Positions 25,991 to 35,826 of a stretch of DNA of 64,000 nucleotides are shown here, one piece after another. Positions within the stretch are counted from its first letter, which is position 1. Every line of letters begins with the position of its first letter. This DNA is from Chitinophaga sp. CF418 (GTDB lineage: Bacteria; Bacteroidota; Bacteroidia; Chitinophagales; Chitinophagaceae). A program made the translations under genes and the position numbers. The DNA lies in contig NZ_FRCN01000006.1 of the NCBI RefSeq assembly GCF_900142925.1, positions 372,001-436,000 of the forward strand. The letters are read 5' to 3'. Below the pieces are notes generated by a model. The model was not told the origin of the DNA. It saw only the letters and a program-made list of their open reading frames with translations, and searched no databases.

Positions 25991-25998
25991 TAAATTTG
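25991..25998 (+). promoter_or_regulatory. Possible Bacteroidota -7 box before the L,D-transpeptidase gene
   Basis: TAAATTTG fits TAnnTTTG, about 80 bp before the ATG at 26077. The -33 element is weak. Confidence 0.4.
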
Positions 25999-26076
25999 CA
26001 TTAGTCATTTTACATAACACAGCCGGACTCCAAATAAGCCCGGCTTATTTTTAGAATTTCAATCCATTTTCCGTTG

Positions 26077-26823
26077 ATGAAGAGACCTGTTAAGAAACTT
26101 ATTAAACACTCCCTTACCGTCGGCTTGTTTGCCGGGATCCTCTTTACCATTGCTCCCTCCGTTGGGAATAAAACGAGCACTATCCCCCTTGCCGAAAGCA
26201 GGTTCAGTAGTAAACAGGCATTGTTCGCTGCATTGAAGCTGGACTCTCTGGGACTCTCCAGAGAGGCATTCGACTATGCACTGTCCGGCCTGGAAAAACT
26301 GGAGAAAGAGGGTAAACTGAAAAATCCCGACCTGCTGACTATCGCCGACTTCAGTCAGCCTTCCAACAAAAAGCGTTTATTCGTGATTGACCTGAGAAAG
26401 GGAGCAGTACTGTTTAACACCTTCGTATCCCACGGACGTAATTCCGGTGCCGCTGTTGCCACCACTTTTTCCAATGCGCCTGAAAGCTTTAAAAGCAGCC
26501 TTGGGTTCTATGTGACTGGCGATACCTACAAAGGGCAGCACGGCTATTCCTTACGTTTAGAAGGCGAGGAAGAAGGTATTAACGATAATGCTATGAGCAG
26601 AGGTATCGTGATGCACAGTGCGGCATATGTCAGCGAAAAGATCGCTAAACTGCAGGGGTATATAGGACGCAGCCTGGGTTGCCCGGCTATTCCTGAAAAA
26701 ATACATAAACAGATCATCGAAGTCATCAAAGATGGCAGCTGCCTGTTCCTGTACAGTCCTGACAAATCATATATGGCTAATTCAAAGATGTTGGCGGCGG
26801 AGAAAGATACTACCGTTGCTTAA
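26077..26823 (+). CDS. Secreted murein L,D-transpeptidase catalytic domain protein (YkuD_2 type)
   Basis: 248 residues from the ATG at 26077 (a TTG lies directly before it). The N-terminal hydrophobic segment (HSLTVGLFAGILFTI) is a signal peptide or anchor. The catalytic region follows the YkuD_2 pattern: SHGRNSG (about 125-131), LGFYVTGDTYKGQHGYSL, then GIVMHSAAYVS and GRSLGCPAIP, where the Cys after GRSLG would be the nucleophile. Such enzymes make 3-3 peptidoglycan cross-links or attach proteins to the wall. It lies convergent to a second, unrelated type of L,D-transpeptidase. Confidence 0.88.
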   Translation: MKRPVKKLIKHSLTVGLFAGILFTIAPSVGNKTSTIPLAESRFSSKQALFAALKLDSLGLSREAFDYALSGLEKLEKEGKLKNPDLLTIADFSQPSNKKRLFVIDLRKGAVLFNTFVSHGRNSGAAVATTFSNAPESFKSSLGFYVTGDTYKGQHGYSLRLEGEEEGINDNAMSRGIVMHSAAYVSEKIAKLQGYIGRSLGCPAIPEKIHKQIIEVIKDGSCLFLYSPDKSYMANSKMLAAEKDTTVA

Positions 26824-27036
26824 GATGCGCATCTGATATCCTTTTTCCAATAATCAGATCAGATCCACTTCATCCTTTCATCCACCCTGGCCCCTCTTCA
26901 GATACTCACATGACAGCGTCTATTGCTTGCACGCTGCAATAACATTACCGGCCTCTGCGTGGTGATAACGCGTGTACCGAAAAGGGCCAGGGGGATGGGA
27001 TGAATTTTATATCGTGTTGTAGTGATCAGGTGACGG
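26824..27036. other. Convergent gap between two L,D-transpeptidase genes
   Basis: 213 bp without a supported gene. No clear terminator hairpin with a T-run is visible. Confidence 0.4.
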
Positions 27037-28653
27037 TTATTTTGAATCCGTAAAGAGCTTGGAAGCTGTATAGGCGTCATGGTCATAAATATCCTCTCTT
27101 AACTGCAGATACCCTCCTTCATCGACCCAGGCAGTGTAATAAGTGATCAGCACTGGCACCGGGTCCTTTATCTTAACGTATTTTTCCTTCCCACTGTTCA
27201 TTGCACTATCAATTTTTTCTGGCGTCCAGGTACTATTATCCACTAACAGGTAATTGGCAAGCCTTACAGGATCGCCTAAGCGGATACAGCCGTGACTGTA
27301 AGCCCGTTGATCTTTTTCGAATAAATATTTCTGATTGGTATCATGAAAGTAAATGTTGAAGCTGTTAGGGAACAGGAACTTCACCCTTCCGAGCGGGTTA
27401 TCCTTCCCGGGCAATTGCCTGATAACAGGCAGCCCGTTCCGTTCTCCCGTAACCTCCATATGCTTTCTACTGAGATAGTTACGGTTACGCGCCATTGCCG
27501 GCAATATCTCCTCCCGCACAATACTATTAGGCAGGTTCCAGTAAGGACTGAAGACGATCTGGTTCAGGTTGCCTGAGAACATGGTCGTGCTCTTACCCTC
27601 CTTCCCCACCACCACAGGCATATCAAACTCCTTGTTCTTACCGTTCCACACATATAAGGCAAACTCCGGTATATTCACCAGTATAATGCGGCCCTCCGGC
27701 ATCTGCGGCGCCCAACGCATCCTTTCCAGGTTAATGAGCATACGCTGTACCAGCTGGATAGCAGACATATTCATCTCACGTAGCAGGGTGTCTGTGATAA
27801 CGCCTTTGGGCGTATGACCATGGGTGCCTTCAAACAAGCGCACTGCGTTTTCTAATCCATCATTAAATACAATCGACGTATCCTTTTCAGGCAATTCCCC
27901 GGTGATAAGCAAACGCTTTTTCACCCAGGCAATAAGGGCTGTACTATCGCCCTTCTTATACCGCGTTTTCTTCTCTACTGTAATCGTATCCCATCCTCCT
28001 TTCTTTGCAATGTCCATATACTTCTGCAGGGGCTTCAGCAGCGCGTTATAAGTATTGTTTACTGCATCTTTTTTCTTATTATCGAGAACAGCTGCCGCCT
28101 TTTTCATGATCTCTTCTTTCATTGCAGGCACCGCATGTTCAAGTCCGTCTATTGTTTTATCAGCACTAATGTTCAGGTAATAATCAATAAAGCGCTGCGT
28201 CAGTTGTAACTCTGTCTTCACAATATCGGCATCCCGCCGAGAAGCAGCAGAATCGCTGTCTCCCGTCATCATAGCGTCCAGCCGGTATTCCAGCGACTTA
28301 TTATTCTCACTCGTATCTACACTATAATCATAAAGACTGCGGAAGCCATAAGCCTGTTCATTCAACCCATGACTATCAAACCAGGCAAACTCATAATTGC
28401 GCGCATTGTAAAAGCTACGTAAACGGTTGGCAAGCGTATCATTCAGCTTTTGCTTTGCGATGAATTTAGTTACATCACTGGTGTCAAGAAAAAGATCATT
28501 GTAGGCATTCGCAGGTGTAACCAGCGTATTTCTGGGGGTAATGGTAATAGCAATGGTTTCTTCCTGTTGCTTGTCCGTACTTTTATTCTTACAACTATAA
28601 GAAGACACGCATAGCCCGAAAGCTATCAGCAGCAGTGATTTATTTGTTCTCAT
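27037..28653 (-). CDS. L,D-transpeptidase lipoprotein with peptidoglycan-binding domain (YcbB/LdtD-like)
   Basis: 538 residues from the ATG at 28653, where a lipoprotein signal begins (MRTNKSLLLIAFGLCVSSYSC); the longer frame to 28746 only reads through short upstream repeats. A scaffold region (about 60-250) precedes a PG_binding_1-like segment (LENAVRLFEGTHGHTPKGVITDTLL, about 290-315). The YkuD domain follows, with RIILVNIPEFALYVWNG, then YSHGCIRLGD carrying the catalytic Cys (about 456) and a final Arg. The layout matches the LdtD/YcbB group forming 3-3 cross-links in the periplasm. Confidence 0.9.
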   Translation of the reverse strand: MRTNKSLLLIAFGLCVSSYSCKNKSTDKQQEETIAITITPRNTLVTPANAYNDLFLDTSDVTKFIAKQKLNDTLANRLRSFYNARNYEFAWFDSHGLNEQAYGFRSLYDYSVDTSENNKSLEYRLDAMMTGDSDSAASRRDADIVKTELQLTQRFIDYYLNISADKTIDGLEHAVPAMKEEIMKKAAAVLDNKKKDAVNNTYNALLKPLQKYMDIAKKGGWDTITVEKKTRYKKGDSTALIAWVKKRLLITGELPEKDTSIVFNDGLENAVRLFEGTHGHTPKGVITDTLLREMNMSAIQLVQRMLINLERMRWAPQMPEGRIILVNIPEFALYVWNGKNKEFDMPVVVGKEGKSTTMFSGNLNQIVFSPYWNLPNSIVREEILPAMARNRNYLSRKHMEVTGERNGLPVIRQLPGKDNPLGRVKFLFPNSFNIYFHDTNQKYLFEKDQRAYSHGCIRLGDPVRLANYLLVDNSTWTPEKIDSAMNSGKEKYVKIKDPVPVLITYYTAWVDEGGYLQLREDIYDHDAYTASKLFTDSK

Positions 28654-28696
28654 ACTTAACCAGGATGCAAAAGGCGTGCCTCTGCCTTTATATATC

Positions 28697-28760
28697 CGAT
28701 GCATCTTATACCAATGCATCTTATACCCGATGCATCTTATACCCAATGCATCTATAGACC
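28697..28760. repeat. Four short tandem repeats before the transpeptidase gene
   Basis: About four copies of an (a/g)atgcatcttatacc(c) unit, roughly 16 bp each, between the gene start and the GC-rich repeats upstream. They lie in the presumed leader/promoter region. Confidence 0.75.
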
Positions 28761-28840
28761 TATAACGGTTTGTACTTATTCCTATGGCAGGCTGATCGAG
28801 GTAGGACTTCTAACGAAGCCCCAATATTTTGTAGCGCGAG

Positions 28841-29117
28841 GTTTCAACCCCGGACCCGCATAACGGGTTCATTCGCTACAATCGGCTCCGTAGGTGCCGC
28901 GTGTTTGTAGCCCGGGGTGATAACCCCGGGTACGGGTGATAACCCCCGGGTACGGGCGATAACCCGCGTATGGGTGATAACCCCGCGTACGGGTGATACC
29001 CCCCGGGTACGGGCGATAACCCGCGTATGGACGCCCCCCGGTATGGGTTTCAACCCCGGCCCCGCATAACAGGTTCATTCGCTACAATCGGCTCCGTAGG
29101 TACCGTGTGTGTTGTAA
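28841..29117. repeat. GC-rich composite repeat: 70-bp direct repeats around a 19-bp tandem array
   Basis: Two copies of a roughly 70-bp sequence (28841-28911 and 29047-29117), beginning gtttcaaccccgg and containing cattcgctacaatcggctcc, flank about seven copies of a unit like gggtgataaccccgggtac (28916-29045). The internal unit is palindromic around ccccgggt. The right part of each long copy (ctccgtaggtgccgcgtgtttgtagc) resembles the element at 12113-12160. The structure lies at the 3' end of the eCIS operon. Confidence 0.88.
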
Positions 29118-29182
29118 CGCGGCGTTTCCCCCCGGGGAGCCTATACCTTCTGTAGAAAAAACTTCCCAGGCAGTGTAAGAAT

Positions 29183-30535
29183 TTAGAAATTGAGCGTCTT
29201 CCCTTCTTTATTGAACTCCTTACGTATGCCTGTCAGTATATCTTTTAGTAAAATAGTCTTACTATTTTTCCTCAGTGCTGCCAGGCAACTGTATTGCACC
29301 ACATTGATAATAGCGCCACCTGCCAGTTCATATTTCTTCGCGATGTCTTCCAGGCTCACGTCCGCATCCAGCTGTACCTGTGCAGGGAATGACTGCTGCC
29401 AGAGGCGTTGCCGCTGCGCGGGTCCGGGTACAGGGAAATAGATCATCGACTGGAACCTTCTTCCGAATGCCTCATCTATATTCGCCTTCAGGTTGGTAGC
29501 AAGCACGACCAGCCCCGGGAAATCTTCTATCCTTTGCAGCAGGTACGCCACTTCCTGGTTAGCGTAACGATCATGCGAAGAGTTGGTAGCGCTACGTTTG
29601 CCAAACAAGGCATCTGCTTCATCAAAAAAGAGTATCCAGTTCTTATTCGCTGCCTGATCAAATACACCTGCCAGGTTCTTCTCCGTTTCACCGATATACT
29701 TGGATACTACCATCGAGAGGTCAATGCGGTATACATCCAGCTGGAATGTCTTTCCCAGCAGGCAGGCGGTAAATGATTTACCCGTTCCCGGAGGGCCATA
29801 GAACAAAGCCCTGTAACCGGGTTTGATCCTGTTTTCCATCTGCCACTCCTTCATCAGTGTAGGACCATGTTCTATCCAGGTGCGGATCTCTTCCACTTCC
29901 GCCATAATGTGCTGGTCCAGCACAAGATCTTTCCAGTCCAGGTCTGTCCGGATCTGTTTTGCGGGGAACTGCGTACTATAATGCGGCTGATAGGGCGTAC
30001 CATGTGTAAAGAAGCTCAGGTACTCCGAAGAGATCTGTAAGGCGCCACTCAATGAAGGCTCATCTACATGCGCAGACACCAGTTTCAGCATGTTATGCTT
30101 CGCAAAGAAATGCCCCGGACTGAATAACTGCAGCAACTGAAATCGCTGTTGCAGATCATTGGCGGCCAGCAGGAATGCAGCTGTTTCGCCTGTAGGAAGA
30201 AAGCCACCATGCTGGTTCCCCTTCATTCCCCCGAATTCAGTGAAGCCCCTGTCATATGTACTGTTCTTGACAAAAAAAACATCCAGCAGCTGCGGCTGTA
30301 TATGCGGACATAAAGCCAGCAAGAGCACCAGCCTTTCCTGTACGCTCATGTTATAATGACTCACGATCTGGGAATACACCGCTCCCTTTATGCCCGGCGG
30401 CGGAGGCGGTTCTTCGGCCACGAAGGTATGCGCCTGCTCAAAATACAGCTTCATTCTTAGTTGCAGTATCTCGCTGAACCATTGCAGATCGTTGTATAAA
30501 GCTGTTGCATTGGCTGCAATCAGGTGATTGTCCAT
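29183..30535 (-). CDS. eCIS AAA+ ATPase (Afp15/Cis15-like)
   Basis: 450 residues: an N-terminal region of about 200 residues, then one AAA+ module. Walker A is GPPGTGKS (247-254), Walker B is LFFDEAD (302-308), sensor 1 is ATN (346-348) and the Arg finger lies in FGRR (357-360). A C-terminal lid follows. In Afp/PVC/MAC-type systems the corresponding ATPase is the last gene of the cluster and is thought to help particle assembly. Here too it is last in the operon, its start overlapping the tape-measure gene by 16 bp. Confidence 0.9.
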   Translation of the reverse strand: MDNHLIAANATALYNDLQWFSEILQLRMKLYFEQAHTFVAEEPPPPPGIKGAVYSQIVSHYNMSVQERLVLLLALCPHIQPQLLDVFFVKNSTYDRGFTEFGGMKGNQHGGFLPTGETAAFLLAANDLQQRFQLLQLFSPGHFFAKHNMLKLVSAHVDEPSLSGALQISSEYLSFFTHGTPYQPHYSTQFPAKQIRTDLDWKDLVLDQHIMAEVEEIRTWIEHGPTLMKEWQMENRIKPGYRALFYGPPGTGKSFTACLLGKTFQLDVYRIDLSMVVSKYIGETEKNLAGVFDQAANKNWILFFDEADALFGKRSATNSSHDRYANQEVAYLLQRIEDFPGLVVLATNLKANIDEAFGRRFQSMIYFPVPGPAQRQRLWQQSFPAQVQLDADVSLEDIAKKYELAGGAIINVVQYSCLAALRKNSKTILLKDILTGIRKEFNKEGKTLNF

Positions 30536-33054
30536 TCGGTATATAACATTTTAGGGAGCCAGGCAAATCTCATCATGCCATAACTCCAGGGTAGTGTCTG
30601 TAAGATAATATCGTAACTGCGTTTATGCACCTGCAGGAACCACGCTTCCTCTGTCTGCCAGAGCAGGCCTTCCCGCTTCAGGAAAGATGCCCTGAACCCC
30701 TCTACGGAGCTGTTATGCATCTTCGGCCATTGCTGGATGGCAGCGCCTATCAGTGAACGGGCCAGCGCTTTGTCAGTGTCTGTTATTACGATGTCAGGGT
30801 TCAGCGGCTCCTCCCAGGGCATATTACACAGTACCTTATTCAATACCAATGCATGCTCCTGCTGCTCTTCGCCATCGTCCACCAGCAACTGTAAGAGCCT
30901 GACAGCTCTTTGCCGGGCCATTTCATCAACAAATTTTCCTCCGGACAACAGCTCCAGGCGGGAGAAATAAGTATGGAAAAACGGATGCAGTAACACCAGT
31001 CCCGCATTCTGTATAGTCACAGCCTGCTCCGCTGTTCCTGCTATCGGCTGCTTTCTGCCGAAGAGGCTTTCATAAGGTCTTTCTTCCTGCATAACAGGTG
31101 CTGATGTTTCTTGTTTTTGCCTGGCGGGTACCAGTGTCTGTTGTTCTTCAGGTGCTGTGCCTGCCTGCGTTGTACTTGTTTTCAATATGGCCGCCGTGGC
31201 CTGCTGTAATACAGGTACTGCCGCACGTATCTGTGTGAAAGAAGATACAGCGCCCATATCAAAGCTAACAATGGCCTTCAGCAGTTTATGCATGGTTGTT
31301 TCATCATAACTGCCGATGAACCTTGCCAGGTTATTGATATAGTCGTCGCTGTTATTCACCTGTATCTTTCCTGATAGCCATAACAGGTTGAACCTGCGGA
31401 ACAACAACCGGATACGTTCCCGCTCCAGGTTATCCGTCAGCAGGCTTTCCATTAGTCCCTGCCACTCCTTCAATGCAGTGATGGTATGGTTGCCCCACAA
31501 CAGTGGTAGTGCATCACGCATCATATGCCAGAAATCATCCTCTGTAGTATGTAATGCTACCTGTTGTAACACGGCGACAGGCGCCAGTACGTTCCGGTAA
31601 AACGCCAGCCTTTCTGTATGTGAACGCTGCTGGTATTGCAGCCATATCTCCCTGAAGCTGTTCCGGTGTTGTGTGAAAGTATGCGGCAATGCCTGTTGCA
31701 GGAATTGAATAGTATCCTGCTCGGCATAGACCTGCAGTTGTTTGCGGATGTTCTCTTCCAGCGGCGTGACCGGCCTGTCAAATAAGCGGTGCACTTCCAA
31801 CCTTGCCTGCAGCTTATGCACCGGCTGTTCCCACATAGACGCCAGCATGAGCGGCCGCTTTCTGAACAGCAGGATCACCGCCTGCCTTAGCAATACTTCC
31901 TGGCGCCCTGTCTGTAATCTGCTGAACCAAACAGGTAAAGGCTGCCCGGTAATAAACGCACGGAACAATACCACCGCCTGCTCCCAGACCTCTTCCCGGT
32001 CTTCCTTGCTGACGATAGTGTCATAGTTGATCCATAGCAGTGGCAACGGGAGGTCAGTATGTATACCTCCGGGCAATGGCAGCAAACGGGGCGCCACCAC
32101 CTGCTCATACGCATTGTGTGGCATCACCACCAGCGCCTGTCCTCCCTGCGAATGCAGTCCCGCCGTCTCATTCTCTTCATACAATACCTGTATAAAGGTG
32201 ACGAAAGAATCCGATGGGATGTATTGCCGGTAGGTATCTATCGCCTTGCGGAAAATATAAAGCAGGTGAAAATAATCGACGTTGAAGTGCCGCGCCAGCC
32301 TTTCCAGGTTACGGCGAATGAACTGCTTCCTGTTGAACTGACCACTGTTGTCGGTAACAAGATAGGTGAGCACAAACAGCCATACCGCCCGCTCAAATTC
32401 ACTCTGGGCATTCTGTACCAGGGGCTGCCGGTTGTGCAGGGTGATCACCCCGGTAATATACCCCAGGATGAAAGTAGCCTGCGCCTCTTCCAGTGAGGTG
32501 ATGATCTTCTGCACCACATCCCGGGAGAAATGCCAGGCGATCCTTTTCAGGATATATTCCTGCTGTGCGATATTGGTAATGAACGATGCAAAACGGGAAG
32601 GATCGTCTGTGATGAGCGACAGCAACATCGTTTCCAGTTCGCCTCCTTCTTCCGGCATTGCCCACCAGGGCAGGCTTCCTGTACGCAGGTAATGCCCTAA
32701 AAGCGCATAATAACGGTCTGCCGCTGTATGGAAGTGTAGTCCTTCCACGGTATCCTGATGCTGGTCCGCTTTAGCAATACGTTCCCGTAAGGCCTTCTCC
32801 AAAGCCTCCGGCAACAAGCGGATGATATCCTGTTCAAAATTGGTGTAGGGTATGGTGCCCAGGTCTATCTCCAGCTGTGAGATCCAGACGCTCTCTGTAG
32901 GCGACAATACCCTGTCTATGACAGCTTCCGCTGCGGGAGACAGATGGAGGTTGAACAGGCTGCTGAATTTATCATGCAAAGCCCTGGCATTATCCTTATC
33001 AGTATACTGCACATCAAACGTCCACTTCCGGATAATATGTTCACCTTTGCCCAT
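30520..33054 (-). CDS. eCIS tape-measure protein (CIS_TMP, Afp14-like)
   Basis: 844 residues, mostly helical. The N-terminus HIIRKWTFDVQYTDKDNA, followed by SVWISQLEIDLGTIPYTNFEQD, is the conserved opening of the CIS_TMP family, with its characteristic LEIDLG word. A Gln/Thr/Ala-rich, probably flexible part at about 620-670 separates the two helical halves, and the C-terminal part is Trp-rich (PWSYGMMRFAWLPKMLYTEW). In related systems this protein sets tube length and fills the tube lumen. It sits between the baseplate wedge and ATPase genes, matching the Afp order. Confidence 0.88.
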   Translation of the reverse strand: MGKGEHIIRKWTFDVQYTDKDNARALHDKFSSLFNLHLSPAAEAVIDRVLSPTESVWISQLEIDLGTIPYTNFEQDIIRLLPEALEKALRERIAKADQHQDTVEGLHFHTAADRYYALLGHYLRTGSLPWWAMPEEGGELETMLLSLITDDPSRFASFITNIAQQEYILKRIAWHFSRDVVQKIITSLEEAQATFILGYITGVITLHNRQPLVQNAQSEFERAVWLFVLTYLVTDNSGQFNRKQFIRRNLERLARHFNVDYFHLLYIFRKAIDTYRQYIPSDSFVTFIQVLYEENETAGLHSQGGQALVVMPHNAYEQVVAPRLLPLPGGIHTDLPLPLLWINYDTIVSKEDREEVWEQAVVLFRAFITGQPLPVWFSRLQTGRQEVLLRQAVILLFRKRPLMLASMWEQPVHKLQARLEVHRLFDRPVTPLEENIRKQLQVYAEQDTIQFLQQALPHTFTQHRNSFREIWLQYQQRSHTERLAFYRNVLAPVAVLQQVALHTTEDDFWHMMRDALPLLWGNHTITALKEWQGLMESLLTDNLERERIRLLFRRFNLLWLSGKIQVNNSDDYINNLARFIGSYDETTMHKLLKAIVSFDMGAVSSFTQIRAAVPVLQQATAAILKTSTTQAGTAPEEQQTLVPARQKQETSAPVMQEERPYESLFGRKQPIAGTAEQAVTIQNAGLVLLHPFFHTYFSRLELLSGGKFVDEMARQRAVRLLQLLVDDGEEQQEHALVLNKVLCNMPWEEPLNPDIVITDTDKALARSLIGAAIQQWPKMHNSSVEGFRASFLKREGLLWQTEEAWFLQVHKRSYDIILQTLPWSYGMMRFAWLPKMLYTEWTIT

Positions 33055-35817
33055 TTACGGCCGCCTGTTTTTAGTGAGGAATTCCAGCAGCTTCGAACGC
33101 TGCGGAGGCACAATACCATTGGTATAAAAGTCAGGTAATGCCTTCAACCAGGGATAATACAGGCTTTCGAACTGACGCATGTCTGCAATACTCAGCCAGC
33201 GGAAACTGAGCTTGTAATAGACAGGCGTTTGCTCGCGGATAAGGTCCTGCGTGAACTTCCTGAATTCTTCATACTGGAACCTGGCCGGCCAGGAAGGCAG
33301 CACCACACAGATAGCCGGCCGGTAAAAGGTGTCCGGCATCGCATGGCCATTCCCCGAGTCAACATAAAAGTCCATCCTGGGATAATCAGCAATGGAACCT
33401 GCTGCTATCTGCCGGAGACTGACCGCTATTTCCGTCATGTCGGCTTCAAGGGTCGGCTGCGTGGTATACACCAGGCAGGACTTCAATAACTGCTGGTACA
33501 TATCCGCTGCCGTCAGCGTTTGCCAGTCTGTATCTATGATGAGATTGACTGTATGCTCCCTGTCGTCGAATGTCTGGTAGATACGCTGCTCCAGCAGCAG
33601 TTTCCCCCCGCGCCCCAGCAGCCGGAAACCATAAGCAGTTGTTTTCAGCAAAGGCCTTAACAGTGTATGTTCTACAATGTAAAAACCTTCCGATTCCTTA
33701 CTGATATCCTGCAGGTGCCTGATCATACGGTTCTGCGCCTGTGTGGCCGCCTGCTTGCTGAAATGTTTGGCTACCGCATGCCAGGTGTTCTGACCAGGGG
33801 CCTTATATAAAACGAGGAAATGATTATTCGAAGGATCTTCCACAATCCTGTAATGTGCAGGATCTACGCCATGTTTCAGCAGGGAAACAGGCTGATGGCC
33901 GAAGTAGTATTTCTCTGTACCAATATCCTCATCAGCAATATCATCGCTGTACCAGACGGTTTCACCGTTGACATGTATATGCTTTGACTGCGGTACCGGC
34001 TGCCATCCGCTCACCTTCATGTCTACATGGTCTCTGTTGAAGACCGCCGTTAAGGGCTCCATCAGGTTGCGTTCAATATGCAGCAGTTTATATAACCACT
34101 GATGGTATCCGGAAAAAAGGCCAGCACCTTCTGTATTCTGCATATAGTTGAAGGCCTGCACACGCTCAGATAAGAGCGCCGGCAGCTTTTGCAGGATACC
34201 GGCCTTCCAGCGCAGCTCACAATTGATCCTGCTCTTTTCATCCGGTGGCTGATATGTCATTTCATACAGGCTCACCGGGTATCGTGGCACCACCATGTTA
34301 AAGCGGGCCAACAAGTGATCAAAGATGCGGACCTTCCTTTGCTGATACAGTTCGTCCTGCTCCGTCATCCTCCGCAGGGACCGCACATATTCATTATCTG
34401 AATCCGCCGTAAATGCTTCCCAGCTTTGTCTGCCTGACGTAAAGGCCTTCAGCAGGTGTTTGACATGAGGCACATCATACAGGGGCTGTGTAAAGTAAGT
34501 ATTAGGCAGGACCTTATCGATATCCGGCGAAAAAACGGCCGACAGGTTCCCCAGTTGCGCCAGGTAGTTGGCCAGGATCTGTTCAAAGAATAAGAGATAA
34601 GCCTTGAGCTGTTTGGCCTGCGCCCTGCGCTGCGGCGTTTCATAGCGGGATATCTCATCATTCCCTACACCATAAATGGTAGGAAAGAAATGCTGCAGGG
34701 AATAATACTGTCCGGCATCGCGATAGGTAGCCTCCAGCGAATGATCCGCCAGTCCTTTCTCCTGACCTGTATAGTGCCGCTTTTTCACCTCCCTGATCTT
34801 CTGATACACATTCCAGAATACCGCATCACGGGAATGTTGTTCAAACTGATCGCTGTAAATGCCAATATCGTTACGACTGTCGGCAATGTCTACATAAGGA
34901 TAATAACCCGGCTGCACTACTACCGGGCGACTGCTGAAATTCACACCATCTGCCGATACATGCAGGTATTTTACCTGCAATACGCCCGTTACCAGCGACA
35001 CTGCTTTCACCATTTCCGAAGGATCGATCTGTTGTTTTCTTTCCAGCAGGTCTTCATCAGGCACAAAGCCCCTGGTGAGCTGCGGACCCAGGTAAATATC
35101 CTCTGTTGCATATCCGGCCTCCAGCAGCTCTGCTTCTGAAAGAAAGCGTACGTAAGGATGCACTACCTGTTCAATCGCACTACAGATATACGCCAGTGTT
35201 TCCCTCACAGGATAGCGGGGATCTACCATAATAGTTGCCTTGATGGAAATATGCTGCGCCTTCAGTACCGAGATCTCTTCAAAGTTCTCGCCCACACTCC
35301 TGTAGCGCATCAGGCAGTTCCTGACGTCTGCCACCAGTTTGTCTGCCGAAGACTGGCGGACTTCTATCTCCCGTGTCAGTTTATCATTGGGCTGTATAAA
35401 GACCCGGTAAGTGCCTTTGGACGCACCGGGGGTATATTTTGACAAAACAGGTTCTATCCAGATATTCTCCACCTCCTCCAGCTGGTCCAGTATCAGCTTA
35501 CGGTAATCCGCAACCGTCACCGGTCCTGAACTGAGTATATCAGCTTTGCTGAAAAACGCATTATCAGTGGCATTGATACGCCCGTTCCTGTCAGCCAGCA
35601 GCTCATTGACAGGGAAGTCCGTTTTATAGGCCAGATCTGTCAGCGCAAAACACAACTGCTCCAGCATGGTAACACCAGGGTCATGCAGGTTATAGTCTGT
35701 CCAGATATGACCAGACAACTCCTGCACAAGCGTAAGCGCTTCGGCCCGCAACCTGGAATATTCCAGGCTGGTGTCCCGCTCTTTATCCCGGCTGATCTGT
35801 AAAGGAATCTTTGCCAT
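33055..35817 (-). CDS. eCIS large baseplate protein (gp6/Afp12-like)
   Basis: 920 residues. The N-terminal SGHIWTDYNLHDPGVTMLEQL, followed by CFALTDLAYKTDFP, matches the HDPG-x-TxLE signature of baseplate wedge proteins of contractile tails. A Baseplate_J/gp6-like beta region is likely in the middle (VLKAQHISIKATIMVDPRYPVRETL). The start codon directly abuts the fibre-like gene's side (9 bp), and the stop abuts the tape-measure start. It would join the VgrG hub to the sheath and fibres. Confidence 0.82.
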   Translation of the reverse strand: MAKIPLQISRDKERDTSLEYSRLRAEALTLVQELSGHIWTDYNLHDPGVTMLEQLCFALTDLAYKTDFPVNELLADRNGRINATDNAFFSKADILSSGPVTVADYRKLILDQLEEVENIWIEPVLSKYTPGASKGTYRVFIQPNDKLTREIEVRQSSADKLVADVRNCLMRYRSVGENFEEISVLKAQHISIKATIMVDPRYPVRETLAYICSAIEQVVHPYVRFLSEAELLEAGYATEDIYLGPQLTRGFVPDEDLLERKQQIDPSEMVKAVSLVTGVLQVKYLHVSADGVNFSSRPVVVQPGYYPYVDIADSRNDIGIYSDQFEQHSRDAVFWNVYQKIREVKKRHYTGQEKGLADHSLEATYRDAGQYYSLQHFFPTIYGVGNDEISRYETPQRRAQAKQLKAYLLFFEQILANYLAQLGNLSAVFSPDIDKVLPNTYFTQPLYDVPHVKHLLKAFTSGRQSWEAFTADSDNEYVRSLRRMTEQDELYQQRKVRIFDHLLARFNMVVPRYPVSLYEMTYQPPDEKSRINCELRWKAGILQKLPALLSERVQAFNYMQNTEGAGLFSGYHQWLYKLLHIERNLMEPLTAVFNRDHVDMKVSGWQPVPQSKHIHVNGETVWYSDDIADEDIGTEKYYFGHQPVSLLKHGVDPAHYRIVEDPSNNHFLVLYKAPGQNTWHAVAKHFSKQAATQAQNRMIRHLQDISKESEGFYIVEHTLLRPLLKTTAYGFRLLGRGGKLLLEQRIYQTFDDREHTVNLIIDTDWQTLTAADMYQQLLKSCLVYTTQPTLEADMTEIAVSLRQIAAGSIADYPRMDFYVDSGNGHAMPDTFYRPAICVVLPSWPARFQYEEFRKFTQDLIREQTPVYYKLSFRWLSIADMRQFESLYYPWLKALPDFYTNGIVPPQRSKLLEFLTKNRRP

Positions 35818-35826
35818 AAACGATGC

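Noticed and set aside
28844..29078. Open frames over the GC-rich composite repeat
   Set aside because: The peptides are periodic (RTRG/GVIT words) and produced by the 19-bp repeat.
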